From the NCBI GenBank assembly GCA_003990745.1, contig RBNI01000870.1, positions 1 through 26,189 on the forward strand: 26,189 nt of DNA, given 5' to 3'. The position numbers and the translations under genes are program-made. The notes beneath the pieces are model-generated. The model was given only the letters and a program-made list of their open reading frames with translations. It was not told where the DNA came from and ran no database searches. The stretch comes from Jimgerdemannia flammicorona. Its lineage: Eukaryota > Mucoromycota > Endogonomycetes > Endogonales > Endogonaceae. Below, piece after piece: positions 1 through 10,910 of this stretch. How positions within the stretch are numbered: position 1 is the first letter of the stretch; each line of letters begins with the position of its first letter.

Positions 1-9
1 GGGGGGGGG
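1..9. repeat. Poly-G run at the left edge of the window
   Basis: Nine G residues open the window. They fall inside an intron of the RalGAPB-like gene (on the minus strand, downstream of the donor at 25-24), so the gene is cut here. Together with the poly-T at the other end this suggests an assembly break at a homopolymer. It is not evidence of a telomere or any other biological end. Confidence 0.8.
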
Positions 10-25
10 TAGAGTAAGGACTTAC

Positions 26-1490
26 TCGTTGAGCATATCCAGTGTCTCCAGCGAAGATATCAATGAACTTGTAATCTTCAGGGGGGACACTCGTTCCCGG
101 TTCTCCAATGAGAGGAAGCCCATCTGAGACAAAAGCAATCGATACCCTTGCGGGCTACATCGACGGAAAATCGTATGATATGAACACTGTCAGATAGACC
201 CATTGTTGGACTCCCGAAATATATCCTTCAAATAAATAAATGGTCATTATAAACATGAATTTGAACTCACTGATCAACATCACCGTTGAAAGCAGTCGGA
301 ACAGCCTTGTAGTCGGCGTTCAATTCGGCATCTTTTTGCTTCAACACCGCCGCCTCAGCCACTTTTTGCTTTTCCGTAAGATCCTTTACGAGTTTCCATG
401 CGTGCCAACTATCCGTGCCCTCTTTCAAGATCTTATCAATGCTTGGAATCTCATCCTCATTGATCGCCCGCACCGTAGCCACGTTAGCCGTGCTCTTGAT
501 GTCTTCATCGATCGGAGGAGGCGTGCCCGTCCGAACGATCGAGACGGGTGGAATAAAGGTAACGACTTGGGGAGTAGATTGCGGTGTGTGTGGACGTGAT
601 GGTGTCGTGGATGACGGTAATGGTGCAGAGGAAGACCGTGACGACGTCCGACGGTGTGCGTTTTGATTAACATACTGGCTGGTTGTCGTCCATGAGTACT
701 TTCCCGTCGTGTCACGAAAGATGGCGATGACGGACGGCAGGTCGCGGTTGCCCTTGACGATTGTTGCATCGTCACATTTCTTAGCCCCCTTACGGCCATG
801 CTTAACAAAGTCTATCACCGACACGATTACCCTGCCGTCAAGAATAAAGTACCGAACGGTGTTCTTTGCGCTCAAATGCGCACGCTCCCCTTCCTCGTGG
901 TCGACGGACCTATCTTCGTTCGGTTCTCGATGCCTCGGCGTTTTGTGGTTCCGCCGCTGATTCTTCGCTAGGCCAAGATCATCCCACATGGTCGACATCC
1001 TACTCGGACCGATCCGATCCCGCCACGGTGGGAAGTTGCCGAGCTGGTTCACGAATTGCGACATACAATATTCCGCCGCCGTCTTGACTGCAATCTCCTC
1101 CTTCTTATGGCACATAGGATTGCTCCGATTGCCCCCAGTTCCGGAGCTGCCATTCGTGCCATTCGCATCATTCGAATTGGCGTTTAGCTGTGTCTTGGAG
1201 GAGCGGGCCATAAATAACTGCTTGGTGGGAGGGAAGGCCGTGTCGCGCCGTTTCTTTTTCTCAGTCTGCGTGTCAACTTGGGTTGACGGGTCATCTCGAT
1301 CGAAGATGGTGATACCACGGCTCAGTGTGGCGATCACGGCCTGATAGCAGTCGTGATCGTCAACAATCCATTGACCAACCAGGATCCATCGCATCATACA
1401 ATCATAGGCTTGCACGATCAACTGGTAGTTCTGGGCCTGCGAAATTGTGAAGATTGACTCTTTGAGATCTATGAGAGTATTTTTAACTCG

Positions 1491-1525
<35 letters not shown>

Positions 1526-4315
1526 CTTACCAGACTACCAGAGCTGAGTAAGGTGTCCACATAACGACACAACGACAAAACCAACTCCCGGGCTGCATTC
1601 TGTTCACATGACGAACGGTATGAGTAAATGCATCCAAAACACCAGTATTATCAACGTCCCATTGGTTTGGAAAAGAACAAACCTTACTGTCCCGCTTGAC
1701 ATAATCATAGAGCCCGACAAAGTCCATGAGAACGTCGAATGCGGTCAAGACGACATCCGTCGGGAGCTGCATTGTCAAGATCTGCTAATACGATAAAAAC
1801 AAACCACCGCCAGATAGGACCAAGCGAGTATCATGGATGCAGACAGGAGACGATGAGCGATCACATAAGTAGAGACACATGTTTTCGTTGCCAACAACAA
1901 AGATCTTGCCAAGCCTACCTTGTCCTGAATAAGCTTTACCACGGTGCCAACCAACCCGGGACAAAACGGCACATCCTCGATGACATAGACATTAAGAAGG
2001 TGCAGGAGGTACCGTAGGTTGTAGGATGAATTTTCGGTACGGAGAGAAGTGAGCAGGAGCTCGAGGATGTAGTATTTGAGCTGCGGAGGAGACAAACATT
2101 AGTGGAACAACCTCCATAAGTGGCTGGTCATCGTGAATACGGACATTCGGGTGTTTGTGTGGGATAAATACCGCGGTGAATGGTGTCTTGGAATTTCCAG
2201 CCTCGTCGTTGGTTTTCTCTTCCGCGTATAGAACTTTGATCTAAGAGAGTGACATGTACGCGCGGAATTATTGAATATTCAGATACACAACGAACTGAAA
2301 TCGGACAGAACATCAATATATGAAGTAAATTCTCAAAGTACTTGCCAGCTGCGTCACCAACTGCTCCTCCCCACCCGCCACTGCATCACCCACACCCTGC
2401 ATTCCGCGATCCCATCCGTGCTTCAGCGACACCTTCTCGAAATGGTTCGGCAGACACATGATGGTGCTTGCGACCTTGATCGCAGCCAACCTCAGATCCT
2501 CGATGGGCACGCGGCACTTGAAATCAGGCAAGAGTTTGGGCAGCACCATCTTGATCCCGACGACGAAATCCGGTACGAGCATTCGTACGCCGTCCAGGTC
2601 CGTTGCAAAGAGATGGGTGGAGTTCATGAGAATAGTGGGCAAGCAGGCGTCGGATCGCAGGCCTATCGCCAGCGCGGCGTAGAACCGCTCGATGTAGGTG
2701 CGTAGGAATGGTTTGCGATATTGTGGTTTGCAGAAGATGCGACAAAGAATGCCAAAGGCTTCGGAGCGACCGTCCTGAGATGAGGAGGAACAGGCTTCGA
2801 AGAGCCAGCCGCCGAACATATGAAGGAGCGTATTGCCATCGGGCGCGGTGGCTAGTTTGGGAGAACTGGCTGCGACGCCTGGCTGCTGGGTCTGGCCAAT
2901 GTAGTGAAAGGCGTCGATGATGCGACCGATGCCCATGATGGCAAGGGTGGAGTTACCTGGGGACATTTTTGACGGGTTGGGGATAAGGTAAATCATGCGA
3001 TGCCATGATGGGTAGACGAACTCGTGGGGTAGATCGAGGCCGATGTTGAAGCCATTGACGGAGATGTTGACCATGTCAATGCCTTCTTGCGGACCGTAGA
3101 GAAACCGGATGGAACGGTGGGTAAGGGCTAGGGCCGTGGCGTTCCATTGTTGGATGACTTGCGGCCGGTGAACCCAGCGAGCGAAGCATTTCTTTAATTT
3201 GAAGAGGAGAATTCGATAGAGTATGAGGAATGATCATGGTGTTGGATGGTACAAAGTCAGTATTCTTGGACGGCTCACCTTCAAGGTTTCCCATATTTCC
3301 ACATCCATAATATTCGAGCGCAGCCACAATTCAAACAGAACCTATTGTAACAAGAAAGCGAGACCAATTAACCTTCGCCTGGCACCCAAAATATGCAATA
3401 GCGATCTACTATTACCACCACCATAACCAATGACAAAATCATCCTCTTACTCTCAAAAAATGTTCGCATAATTCATCTCCCATATTCAACAATCCATTCC
3501 GTCCCTGATCCCCCATCGGCTCTCGGAGCAAATGGTCAGTGATTCCCAACACCACCTTCAGCAACACAACCCACGTGTCCCGCGTGAACGTCGAACCAAG
3601 AGTCCTCCCCGCCATCGTAAAAACGGTTAACACTTTCTTGCACAATTCCACGTGGCGTATCACCAGTGCCATGATGGCCTCTCTCGATTGCTGCGCGCTG
3701 GGCGGGATCCCGGGCCCAGCGGCCGAGATCGCGGGTGGTGGGATGCCGAGTGTGGTCGGGAGGGTAAGGCTGTTCATGGTGGCGATGGTGGTGTTGTTGG
3801 AATGGACGGATCCCGGGCGTCCCGGGAGAGGGGGGAGGCGGCTGAGACGGGGTTGGAAGAGGAGCGAGAACTGGTGGAAAATTATCTGGAAGAATTCCTG
3901 ATCGAGATTTTCACGGCGGACGGCGACGGGGCGATGGGAGGGTTCGAATAACCATTGTGAGTAGATGGATATATCGTCGGTGGTGATATGCATATCTTCG
4001 AGCGGGAGGACGAAGCCTTGGCCAAGGACCTCCATGAACCATTTTACGTGCGCCGGAGAAGAGAATAGGGTCGGCTCAGGTCCGGGTTGGCCATGAGGTG
4101 GGTGGAGGTAGGTGGTGATTTCGGAAATGAGGGTCTTGCGGGTGGCAAGCGGCAGAATGGCAAGGATATTTGTTTCTGGTTGGTTTCGTGCCCCAAAAAA
4201 CTATGAGACTAGCGAGAGGATATGGGGCAAGTGTACGAATGTAAAGTAATCGAGATATATACATACGGGGGTCATGTTGCAACAGCTTGAGCTGCGCAAT
4301 CCAATCGAGGAACAT
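26..4315 (-). CDS. Ral GTPase-activating protein beta-subunit-like protein, nine exons, 3' end missing
   Basis: Exons (minus strand, high to low): 4315-4267, 4175-3451, 3341-3279, 3191-2358, 2080-1919, 1781-1688, 1592-1531, 1436-271, 146-26. They sum to 3276 bases, 1092 codons with no stop, and every junction keeps frame between GT and AG. The product resembles animal RalGAP beta, the non-catalytic partner that pairs with an alpha subunit to stimulate GTP hydrolysis by Ral-type GTPases. Family-like blocks in order are KWFMEVLGQGFVLPLED (near residue 60), VLFELWL (259), RPQVIQQWN with IRFLYGP (about 290-315), FGGWLFEA then GRSEAFGILCRIFC, LKYYILELL (558), VQAYDCMMRWILVGQWI (about 670) and FPPWRDRIGPSRMSTMWDD. 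A Ser/Pro/Thr-rich linker lies near residues 890-950. Human RalGAP beta is about 1500 residues with its Rap-GAP-like domain at the C-terminus, so that domain should lie beyond the left edge. The least certain junction is the donor at 2357 (GTGACG). The start at 4315 aligns with the start of the animal protein. Family call is firm by pattern recall; function in this fungus is inferred. Confidence 0.88.
1493..1525 (-). repeat. 33-base homopolymer in a RalGAPB-like intron, next to the splice donor
   Basis: Plus strand reads 33 T; on the gene's sense strand this is A33. It starts directly after the donor GTAAG (1530-1526) of the 94-base intron 1437-1530. The rest of the intron is ordinary and ends in TTTCGCAG. 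The length may be imprecise because of sequencing error. It could be a simple homopolymer expansion or the tail of a decayed retrotransposed sequence; nothing else of such an insert is visible. Confidence 0.85.
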
Positions 4316-5551
4316 GTCTCTTACGGTACGTCGTGGAGTACAAATAGGAACTAGGTAAAGTGTAAGTTATTAATCAATGTCGACCAACAATAACTATGTG
4401 GTGCTTATGTTCAAAAGAACTCTCATGTATCGCCACTCTTCATTAGGTGTTCTACCAAAAAGTATTCTGCATCAGTCGTTTCTGTCCATAGGTTCGACCT
4501 GTCCCATCTGCCGAGGATTTGCGCCCGTTTCCACCTTCCGAACGTCGAATGGCAGTGCTCGCAACCGCCGCAACGAGAGGCAAAGGACTAGCGTATGCCG
4601 CCAGGTGTGCGCAATAAATACACCGCAATGTGCTGAAGAGGTCCACCAGGTTACACGCGAGACACAACCTTCAATCCTTCAGTTAGCCCTATGGAGCTCT
4701 CTGCTCGGGAATTCTGCCCATCCATTTTTTGAATTGTAGCCAGTTGGCGAACAGTGTAACTCGGGTAGTTACCTTTTCTGTTAGTGATTGGTACTCAAGC
4801 TCGCTATAATAGTTGCGACATTATTCGAGAGAAGGGAGAGAGTTGTTTGTGTGCGAAATGGGGCGCACGCGTCCTCTTGTCACGTGGGAGTCGGGTCGGA
4901 AAATTCTGTAAACTATGTACAACCAACATTATTTTTCGGGTATGGTCTAAAAAAAAAAAAAATGCACAATGCCACAACTGCCTAGCTTGTTCCAGCTTGC
5001 CAAGGCGACAAGATAATTGCTGGCCAGGTCCTTTGTCAACAAGGACATCAATTTAGTGGTTTCGTGAAGCCACGTGCATCAGAAGTTCTATAGCAGAAAC
5101 CAACCAAAAGAAAAGTGAGCCATCGTAACGAACATTCTGGCGGGATATCATTAATTAAATACAAACAAATTGGCGAATAACAAAAAAGATAAATAACGCT
5201 GTAAAGGAGGTACTACGTATCAGCAGGAAATGTATCAATACTGTACAAAAAATATCAATGGAGTTTCTAATTTAAAAAGTAGTGAATATCGATAATAACC
5301 AGCTTTTTGTGCGTTGAAAGCGAACGGCCAAAAACTCATGCAGGGAACATGTTCGGGTGCGGGTGTAAATAAAGAGGAGGTTTGTCGGGCTAAAAGAAAC
5401 TTACAAGGGATTTAAATCTGGAATTGTATGATCTTACGGGTATTGAAAGGAGAGGGTAAAGAGTGCGTCGTCAAGGTAAATTAAAATAATGTATGAAGGC
5501 GTCCAAATATCGCGAAAAATGTCCAGATGTCTTGACGTCAACACTATCCCA
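4316..5551. other. Intergenic region between the two host genes
   Basis: This 1.24-kb stretch holds the region upstream of the RalGAPB-like gene and the region downstream of the PH-LRR gene, both on the minus strand. Open frames here (for example 4377-4739 plus, 120 codons) are short, show no family pattern and have no convincing partner exons, so I call no gene. A 13-base A run lies near 4950-4962. Two CACGTG hexamers (4881 and 5071) and a perfect TGACGTCA octamer (5533-5540, just downstream of the PH-LRR stop) are possible transcription-factor sites, but single short motifs like these occur by chance. Confidence 0.6.
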
Positions 5552-8500
5552 TTACAGCGCATTCGGAGACTGATAATAGCTCCCCCCCAGCGATAATGGT
5601 TCTATGTCACCATCCATACCCGAAGGCCGATGATCGTCCGGCATGGCCTGCGAGCCGTGTTGGTACTGCGAGCCGTTTTGGTACTGCGCGGACGGCGAGT
5701 CATAGTACGGGGAGGTTGTGTCGGCACCGCCGGACGCGCCGGACACGCTGGTCAGGGTCGGGGAGTTGGGGATACCTAGATTCTGGTCCCACGAGTTCCG
5801 ACTATGTGAGCTAGCCATGGTGTTCTGCCTGCTTCGCGACGGTTCCGGATTGGTGTTGATATTGAGGTTGCCCATGGCACGGGAGCGGAGCTCGACCTCC
5901 TCAAAGATCAAGCGGTTCCGCTCGACAAGCTTCATGGTTTCGTCGACGACGCCACCGATGCACGCGCGCGTCATTTCTGCCGCGCGGCGACCTTTGATTT
6001 GGATGTCGAGGTCCGCCTTGGCCTTACGTGTGTTGACGCCACCGGAATTTGCGAGTACCCACTTGAGTTCCGCTTCAGCTTGGTACGTCTTTGTAATCTC
6101 TTCCTGGAGGAATTCCAACTGGAACTTGAGATCTTGCGTGGGTTTCGAGAAATGCGTTAGGGTACTATTCTTGGACATGGCATCCGCGAAAAATTTGAAG
6201 CCTTCCATGGTGATCTATCCGGAGAATCGTATAGTTCAATAGAAATCATGAAATGATGTTAGGGAAATAATAATAATAATAATAATCGCCAGAAATTGGG
6301 TTTTAAGTGCTCGCGGAGATGACGAATCCACATAACTCCTCCCCTGTATGCACGCCTCCCTGTTATTCCCAAATACACCAAAATATAAATTTAGTAACCC
6401 AATTTCGGCGCTCACCTTATTCTCATCAACTTCCAAACACTTCAGTATCCTATTCTCTTTCAATACCTCCGACAACTGAAAGGCACCAACGTCTCCGATC
6501 AAGTTCCCTCTCACGTCAAGTTTCCTAAGGGTGTAGTTGCTAGTCAAGCTCGGAAACGCCTGTACAATCATCTTGCCGAACCCGGCGTCGCCGAGCAGGG
6601 TCCCCCCGCCCGCCAGGATGAGCTCCTCGATAACGGTATTGCGTTCAAACAAAGCGGCCAGCATACGAATCGTGTCCTCCGACGCGCTCGTGGGCAGCTG
6701 AATGTAGGACAAATCGAGATGACGGATGATGTTGTTGGTGCGCAGGCACTCGAGAAGCTCGCGGAGCGACGGGTCGTCCCACTCGGTACGGGCGAGGGAG
6801 AGGGAGGAGGGGCCCACAGATTGCAGAATCGAGTAATAGAACTTGGGCAGTGAGCCAATCTCCTTGCAGATGGGGTTGGCACCGACGTTGAGGTGGACGT
6901 TGCGGTTGCGCGATTGGGAAATGGATTGGAAAATGTCTTGGAAGTGGGAGCCGTTCAGGCCGCAGTCGTCGACGGAGAGAGACTCAAGGTTATTGAAGGC
7001 CGGTGTTGTGATGTAGGAGCACAGGGTGGAGATGTAGTGGTCGCTGAGGCGCACGCCGCCAATGTCAAGGTTACGTAGGCGAGTCACAAATAAGGTGGCA
7101 GGTTCGATCGGGACGTCACATTTACGAATCCGGAGAGTCTTGAGGTGGTTTGCTTTGCGGAGCAATAGGTCGAGCTTGTCTGAGTTCACGCATGGGTCAT
7201 TGTTGGAGATGTCGAAGAAATTGAGATGTTCGGGGGAGCGGGCCGAAAAGGTGTCGAGGAATCGATCGATCTGTGGCTGCTTAAGGTCGCAGTCATTAAC
7301 GCTGAGTTCCTTAACGGCCTTACGATTCGCCCTGATACCAGCAATAAGCACATCAACGTCCGCCTCAGTCAACTTGTTCTGCCCGATAAATATGCTGTTC
7401 AGACCAATTTGACCCGTTTGCATCGCGCGACCGATGGCGGCAAGGGCACTGTTTAAGGTGCCGGTGGTACCGATGGTGCAGTTACTCAAATCGAATCTTC
7501 GCAACTTCTTGTTGTTGATAATTATTTCGTAAAGTTCATTGGTAAGCGCGTTCTGATTCTGGGCCTCGTGGCTTTCCATTGCTGCCCATCCGTCTTCGCC
7601 GTTTGGTATCCATTTTTCGAGCTCGCTGAGGTTGGTGTTGGCAAAGGAAACCTCGCGGAAAATAAGCTGCGTGAAAATGTAGTACGTTTCGTTCAGAGTG
7701 AGAAAAGGGCTGGATCGTGAGGTAAGCGTGGCAAGTTTCAACGCGTAGAAAAGGACACATTTCGGGGAGGAGGGAAGCTTACGTTATGCCTAAGGGATCG
7801 GAAGATAGCCAAGAGCTCGTACTTATTGTAAGCTACTTTTGAATTCTCTCTAATTTCATTCGGCGGATTCACAGTAATCTTCCTCGCACCAACCACATCC
7901 ATCACGGGAGCGATGGTGAAGGAGAACCGACGCTTATCCAGGCTGAGGGCGGCGCAGTGGGCCTCTAGTAGCTTGTCGAACCCGCGGTCCTCGATCTTGC
8001 TGATCTTGATCAGCGGCAGGATCCGAACGGACCGAAGCGAGTACGGGATGTCGAGATCGTAAGGCGGCTCAGGGTAGAACTGCGTGAGCGAGTTGATGGC
8101 TCTCCGCAGGTCCTGCACGACGTTCTCACAGTACGACGAGGCGAACAGGAAAGTCTTGTTGTCGCCCTCCCGGACGCGGGTGCTCACCTGAACGGTGTCG
8201 TCGCGACCCTGGAGAGTAATGGAGTGGATGGCCATAAGGCCGAAGCGGTCCTTGTCACCAATGAGCCTCTTGTATTCGTCGTCGTTCGGGGCGCTGGGGA
8301 GTATGTAAAAATTGGTCTTCCCTATCACGAGCAGCACGACCAGAAACGCCTCCTTGAACCCATTCGGGCTCTCAGGCTGCGGGCGGATCCGGCGTTCGTT
8401 CAGGATCACCTTGTGCACCACCATTTCATCGATCGGATCAGGGATGTCCGAGTGGCGCCGAAGACGGTCGACGGCGGCGGCGCGATCATGTTTGGAAACC

Positions 8501-9468
8501 ACGACCATGTAGGGCAAATGGCGTTTCACCACGCTGCGGATGGCCTCGAGCCACCTCGCCTGATTGTTCGTGCTATCGGTTATGAGCATGATGTATGACG
8601 TCTGCTTCGTCACAGGGTGGGTATAGTCTACACGTATGGCGAGGGCCGTCGAGAAGGAGAAGGGCTCGTGCACAGCCAAGATGGTGTCTACTGTGAGCAT
8701 CATACTTTTAGGCGGGATCTTGGTAGAGCTCAGGGGCCGGCGCAACCCACCCCCGAAGACGAGCAGGTTATCAAAGACGGCGGCGGCCTTTTGCATGGTT
8801 TTGAAGCACAGCAGACTCTGGCTAGTGAGCACACAGTATTCTTTTCGTGACTTTTTCATGAAAGAGCCCCCGTGTGTATGCTCCAACTCTCCAGCGTATA
8901 TAATTTCAATAACGTTTTCGTCATCCGGCGGCTGCGCAGGGCTGGGAGCGGGATAAACGGCCACAGGAACCGGCGGTGGCGCTTCGTCTATAGGAGTTCC
9001 GGAAACGGAACGACCAGAGACGTTGGAGGTCATAGTGTTGGAGCGGACGGGAATCGGCGGGCCGGGGCGGGAGGGGGAGGGGAAGTACTCTGAGGGGTGT
9101 TGCTGATGGTAAGCGCCGGGCGGGCTCCTTGCCGAGTTACTTGTGCTGGATGAGTTACTGCGCTCCCGATTCGGGTAGAACGGGGTCTGTGGGTACTGCT
9201 GCTGAAATTGCTGCTGGTGATATGCTTGGTGCTGCTGGCGATATGCTTGCTGCTGTGCTTGTTGCTGTTGATATGCTTGCTGTTCTTGCTCTATTTGGCC
9301 TTGACGCGAACTACTGCGTGAGTGGTGCTGCGGTGCGTTCTGATGATACATTGGCAAGGGCGAGCCTTGATAATCGGAGTAGGCCGACGAGTGGGTCGAC
9401 AGGATGGTTGCCGTACGGTGCTTTTGGTTCTGGGCATTTTGACGGATGGAATTCGTTCCTTCCAGCAT
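5552..9468 (-). CDS. CARMIL-like PH-domain, leucine-rich-repeat, coiled-coil protein, three exons
   Basis: Exons (minus strand): 9468-7783, 7666-6416, 6214-5552, giving 1199 residues plus stop. All junctions are phase 0 with good donors (GTAAGC, GTGAGC). Both joins restore repeat-like text: SLRHN joins LIFREVSFANTNLSEL, and LEVDENK joins ITMEGFKFFADAM. Residues 1-180 are low complexity, with a Gln-rich stretch at 57-93 and Pro/Ser-rich text after it. Residues about 188-319 look like a PH domain (YAGELEH..., ending with the usual Trp in ARWLEAIRSVV), and about 348-465 may be a second PH-like fold. From about 563 to 1000 there are at least ten RNI-type leucine-rich repeats, such as LKELSVNDCDL, IRHLDLSYIQL and LRKLDVRGNLIGD. 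Residues about 1005-1095 are charged and probably helical or coiled-coil, followed by a Ser/Gly/Gln-rich tail. The order PH, LRR, helical tail resembles CARMIL-type actin regulators, but I see no clear capping-protein-binding motif. A cytoplasmic cortical scaffold is my inference. The start at 9468 is the first ATG in the frame. Confidence 0.85.
6266..6286. repeat. (AAT)7 microsatellite in the last intron of the PH-LRR gene
   Basis: Seven perfect AAT units on the plus strand lie inside the 201-base intron 6215-6415, about 50 bases from its acceptor. No effect on the protein is expected. A longer open frame running through it ends in a run of Ile codons, which is an artefact of reading the intron. 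Confidence 0.9.
9190..9300 (-). repeat. Imperfect CAG/CAA tract coding the Gln-rich segment of the PH-LRR protein
   Basis: The stretch codes residues 57-93 of the PH-LRR protein, mostly Gln broken by Ala-Tyr-Arg or Ala-Tyr-His. A sub-unit of the type QQAY recurs four times, with mixed CAG and CAA codons. Interruptions of this kind reduce slippage, so this is more likely a maintained low-complexity protein segment than a fresh triplet expansion. Confidence 0.8.
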
Positions 9469-10910
9469 GACCGGGTGAGGGGGGTCTGGGTGTAGGATGT
9501 GTTTTCGCTGAGAAGCGAGAGTTCGGGCGGGGTTTTTTTTCAAGTCAAGCGTATACAGCAAGGTTGGAGGGACAATAGGTCCAATCACAACTCTTGGTCA
9601 AAGTGCATGGCTCACATCCTCAATTTGACTTGCCGCACCTGTCAAGCGTTATGCCCTATCTGTCATAGCCCACCTCCCACGTGCGCCAGCCTTGCGCGAA
9701 ATCAGAAGGACCCAGCGACGATCGCTAGGTTTTTGCCCTGTGTGCCCTGTGTGCGTGTTGGTTGTACCGTCGATCTGGTGTTCGCCGGATCCATCAATAC
9801 AGGGCTGCTCCGCAAAAAAATCAACCGCGGATGTCACAATGTTTTACCATTCCCACAGTTTATTTCCTTTTCAAGACACCCTGTTGTGCACAAATCTGAC
9901 TTGTTCCCGATCCTATATCTGGTAGTTTTTATTATTGCTTAGCCTAACTGGCTGGGTTTGTGCGTGTAACTACCCTGACTTATTGACACTGTCATACCTT
10001 TGGAGACAAATATAGCATATCAAAAATTAAAGTCACCAATGGGAGTAACCCTTTACCAAGCATGGACAACATTGATGAAAAGAAAAAGTTCCACATTAAA
10101 TATCTAATCGGCCCAACAATCTGATCTAATACTTAATCAGTAGGTCCAATTAAGACATCGTCTGTGGTCCAAGTTTAAATATGGAGAGCGAACATCCTAG
10201 ATTTCAACTTTGTCATGATCGACAGTCTAGGCTAGACTTCGAACAGATGAGGCGTGTTCTTTTGTAGATCATGGCACGCGTGGTACGACAGCCACGCATA
10301 TTACGCGTGATGGGTTTGCTGCAGAACAGGGGGAGGATTTGCTTGGCATGGAGTTCATGTTTATACTATTGGATACAAAACGACTAGCCATAAACAAATC
10401 AAATTCTACAATAGATATATGTGGCGACATGGCCATTCGTTTTGTATTCACGGCACAAAGATTGTTTCCTTTTTCTCGACAGAATAATTACAGTTCCTGA
10501 CGCCAATCTCCTATCTTCAGAGGGCAGGAGGTATTTTGGGAAACGACGGACGTGATAGTCATCGACTTATCGGGTACTGCAGTTTAATGACGCTCGCCGG
10601 TGGAGAATACTACAACATTGATTATCAACAGCGGCGGGCTTTGCTTCCTTCGAGATGGATGTCAGTATGATATTCGGGAAGAGTGACAATCCTGTGGCTT
10701 AGGTCTCGGTGCGATAACAGTGTTGCTGATAATAACTATAAGTATCTGTTGATAATGGACCCAAATTTAGGCACACAATTTTGGAATTTTCCAATCACGT
10801 GTCTCCTTGGTTACCCTGTTTTTGAAAAATTAACGAGACACGTGATGGATCATTTTGGAAGGCTAACCGATGTGCCAATGCACCCAGTGTTTGCTATAAC
10901 ATGATATAAT
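9469..10910. other. Intergenic region upstream of the PH-LRR gene
   Basis: The part nearest 9469 should hold the promoter and 5' leader of the PH-LRR gene; on the sense strand it is C/T-rich just before the ATG. I see no TATA element I would trust. Open frames at 9499-9942 (plus) and 10269-10451 (minus) have no recognisable product. A stop-to-stop plus frame at 10231-10500 reads somewhat like protein and is reported as a finding. Base composition falls sharply after about 10900. Confidence 0.55.
10794..10846. repeat. 12-bp perfect inverted repeat containing CACGTG on each arm
   Basis: The left arm ATCACGTGTCTC (10794-10805) and right arm GAGACACGTGAT (10835-10846) are perfect reverse complements with a 29-base spacer. 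Each arm contains the palindrome CACGTG, an E-box-type site for bHLH factors. Pairing stops at mismatches directly outside and inside the arms. It could be a paired regulatory site, a hairpin, or the terminal repeat of a very small or decayed DNA transposon. The sequence alone does not decide. Confidence 0.6.

Noticed and set aside
240..4035. Multiple plus-strand frames over the RalGAPB-like exons
   Set aside because: They are complements of GC-balanced exons. The minus-strand exons give one continuous conserved protein, so these are shadows.
4480..4515. GGTTCGACC-type sequence recalling a tRNA B box
   Set aside because: No A box at the right distance and no cloverleaf with an acceptor stem on either strand.
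4377..4739. 120-codon plus-strand open frame with several Cys (CPICRG) between the two host genes
   Set aside because: No zinc-finger spacing beyond one CxxC, no family likeness, and it overlaps a similar-sized frame on the other strand. It looks like chance.
5533..5540. TGACGTCA octamer just downstream of the PH-LRR stop codon as a CRE site
   Set aside because: Perfect motif, but it sits in the likely 3' UTR far from either start, so chance is the simpler reading.
7536..7760. Minus-strand frame around the first intron of the PH-LRR gene suggesting another exon join
   Set aside because: The acceptor CACGCAG at 7667 joins in phase and gives SLRHN-LIFREVSF, which fits leucine-rich-repeat text. 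The upstream CCAG acceptor in phase 0 reads nonsense.
9499..9942. 147-codon plus-strand open frame
   Set aside because: It overlaps the 5' leader of the PH-LRR gene in antisense and has mixed, Cys-scattered text without any domain pattern.
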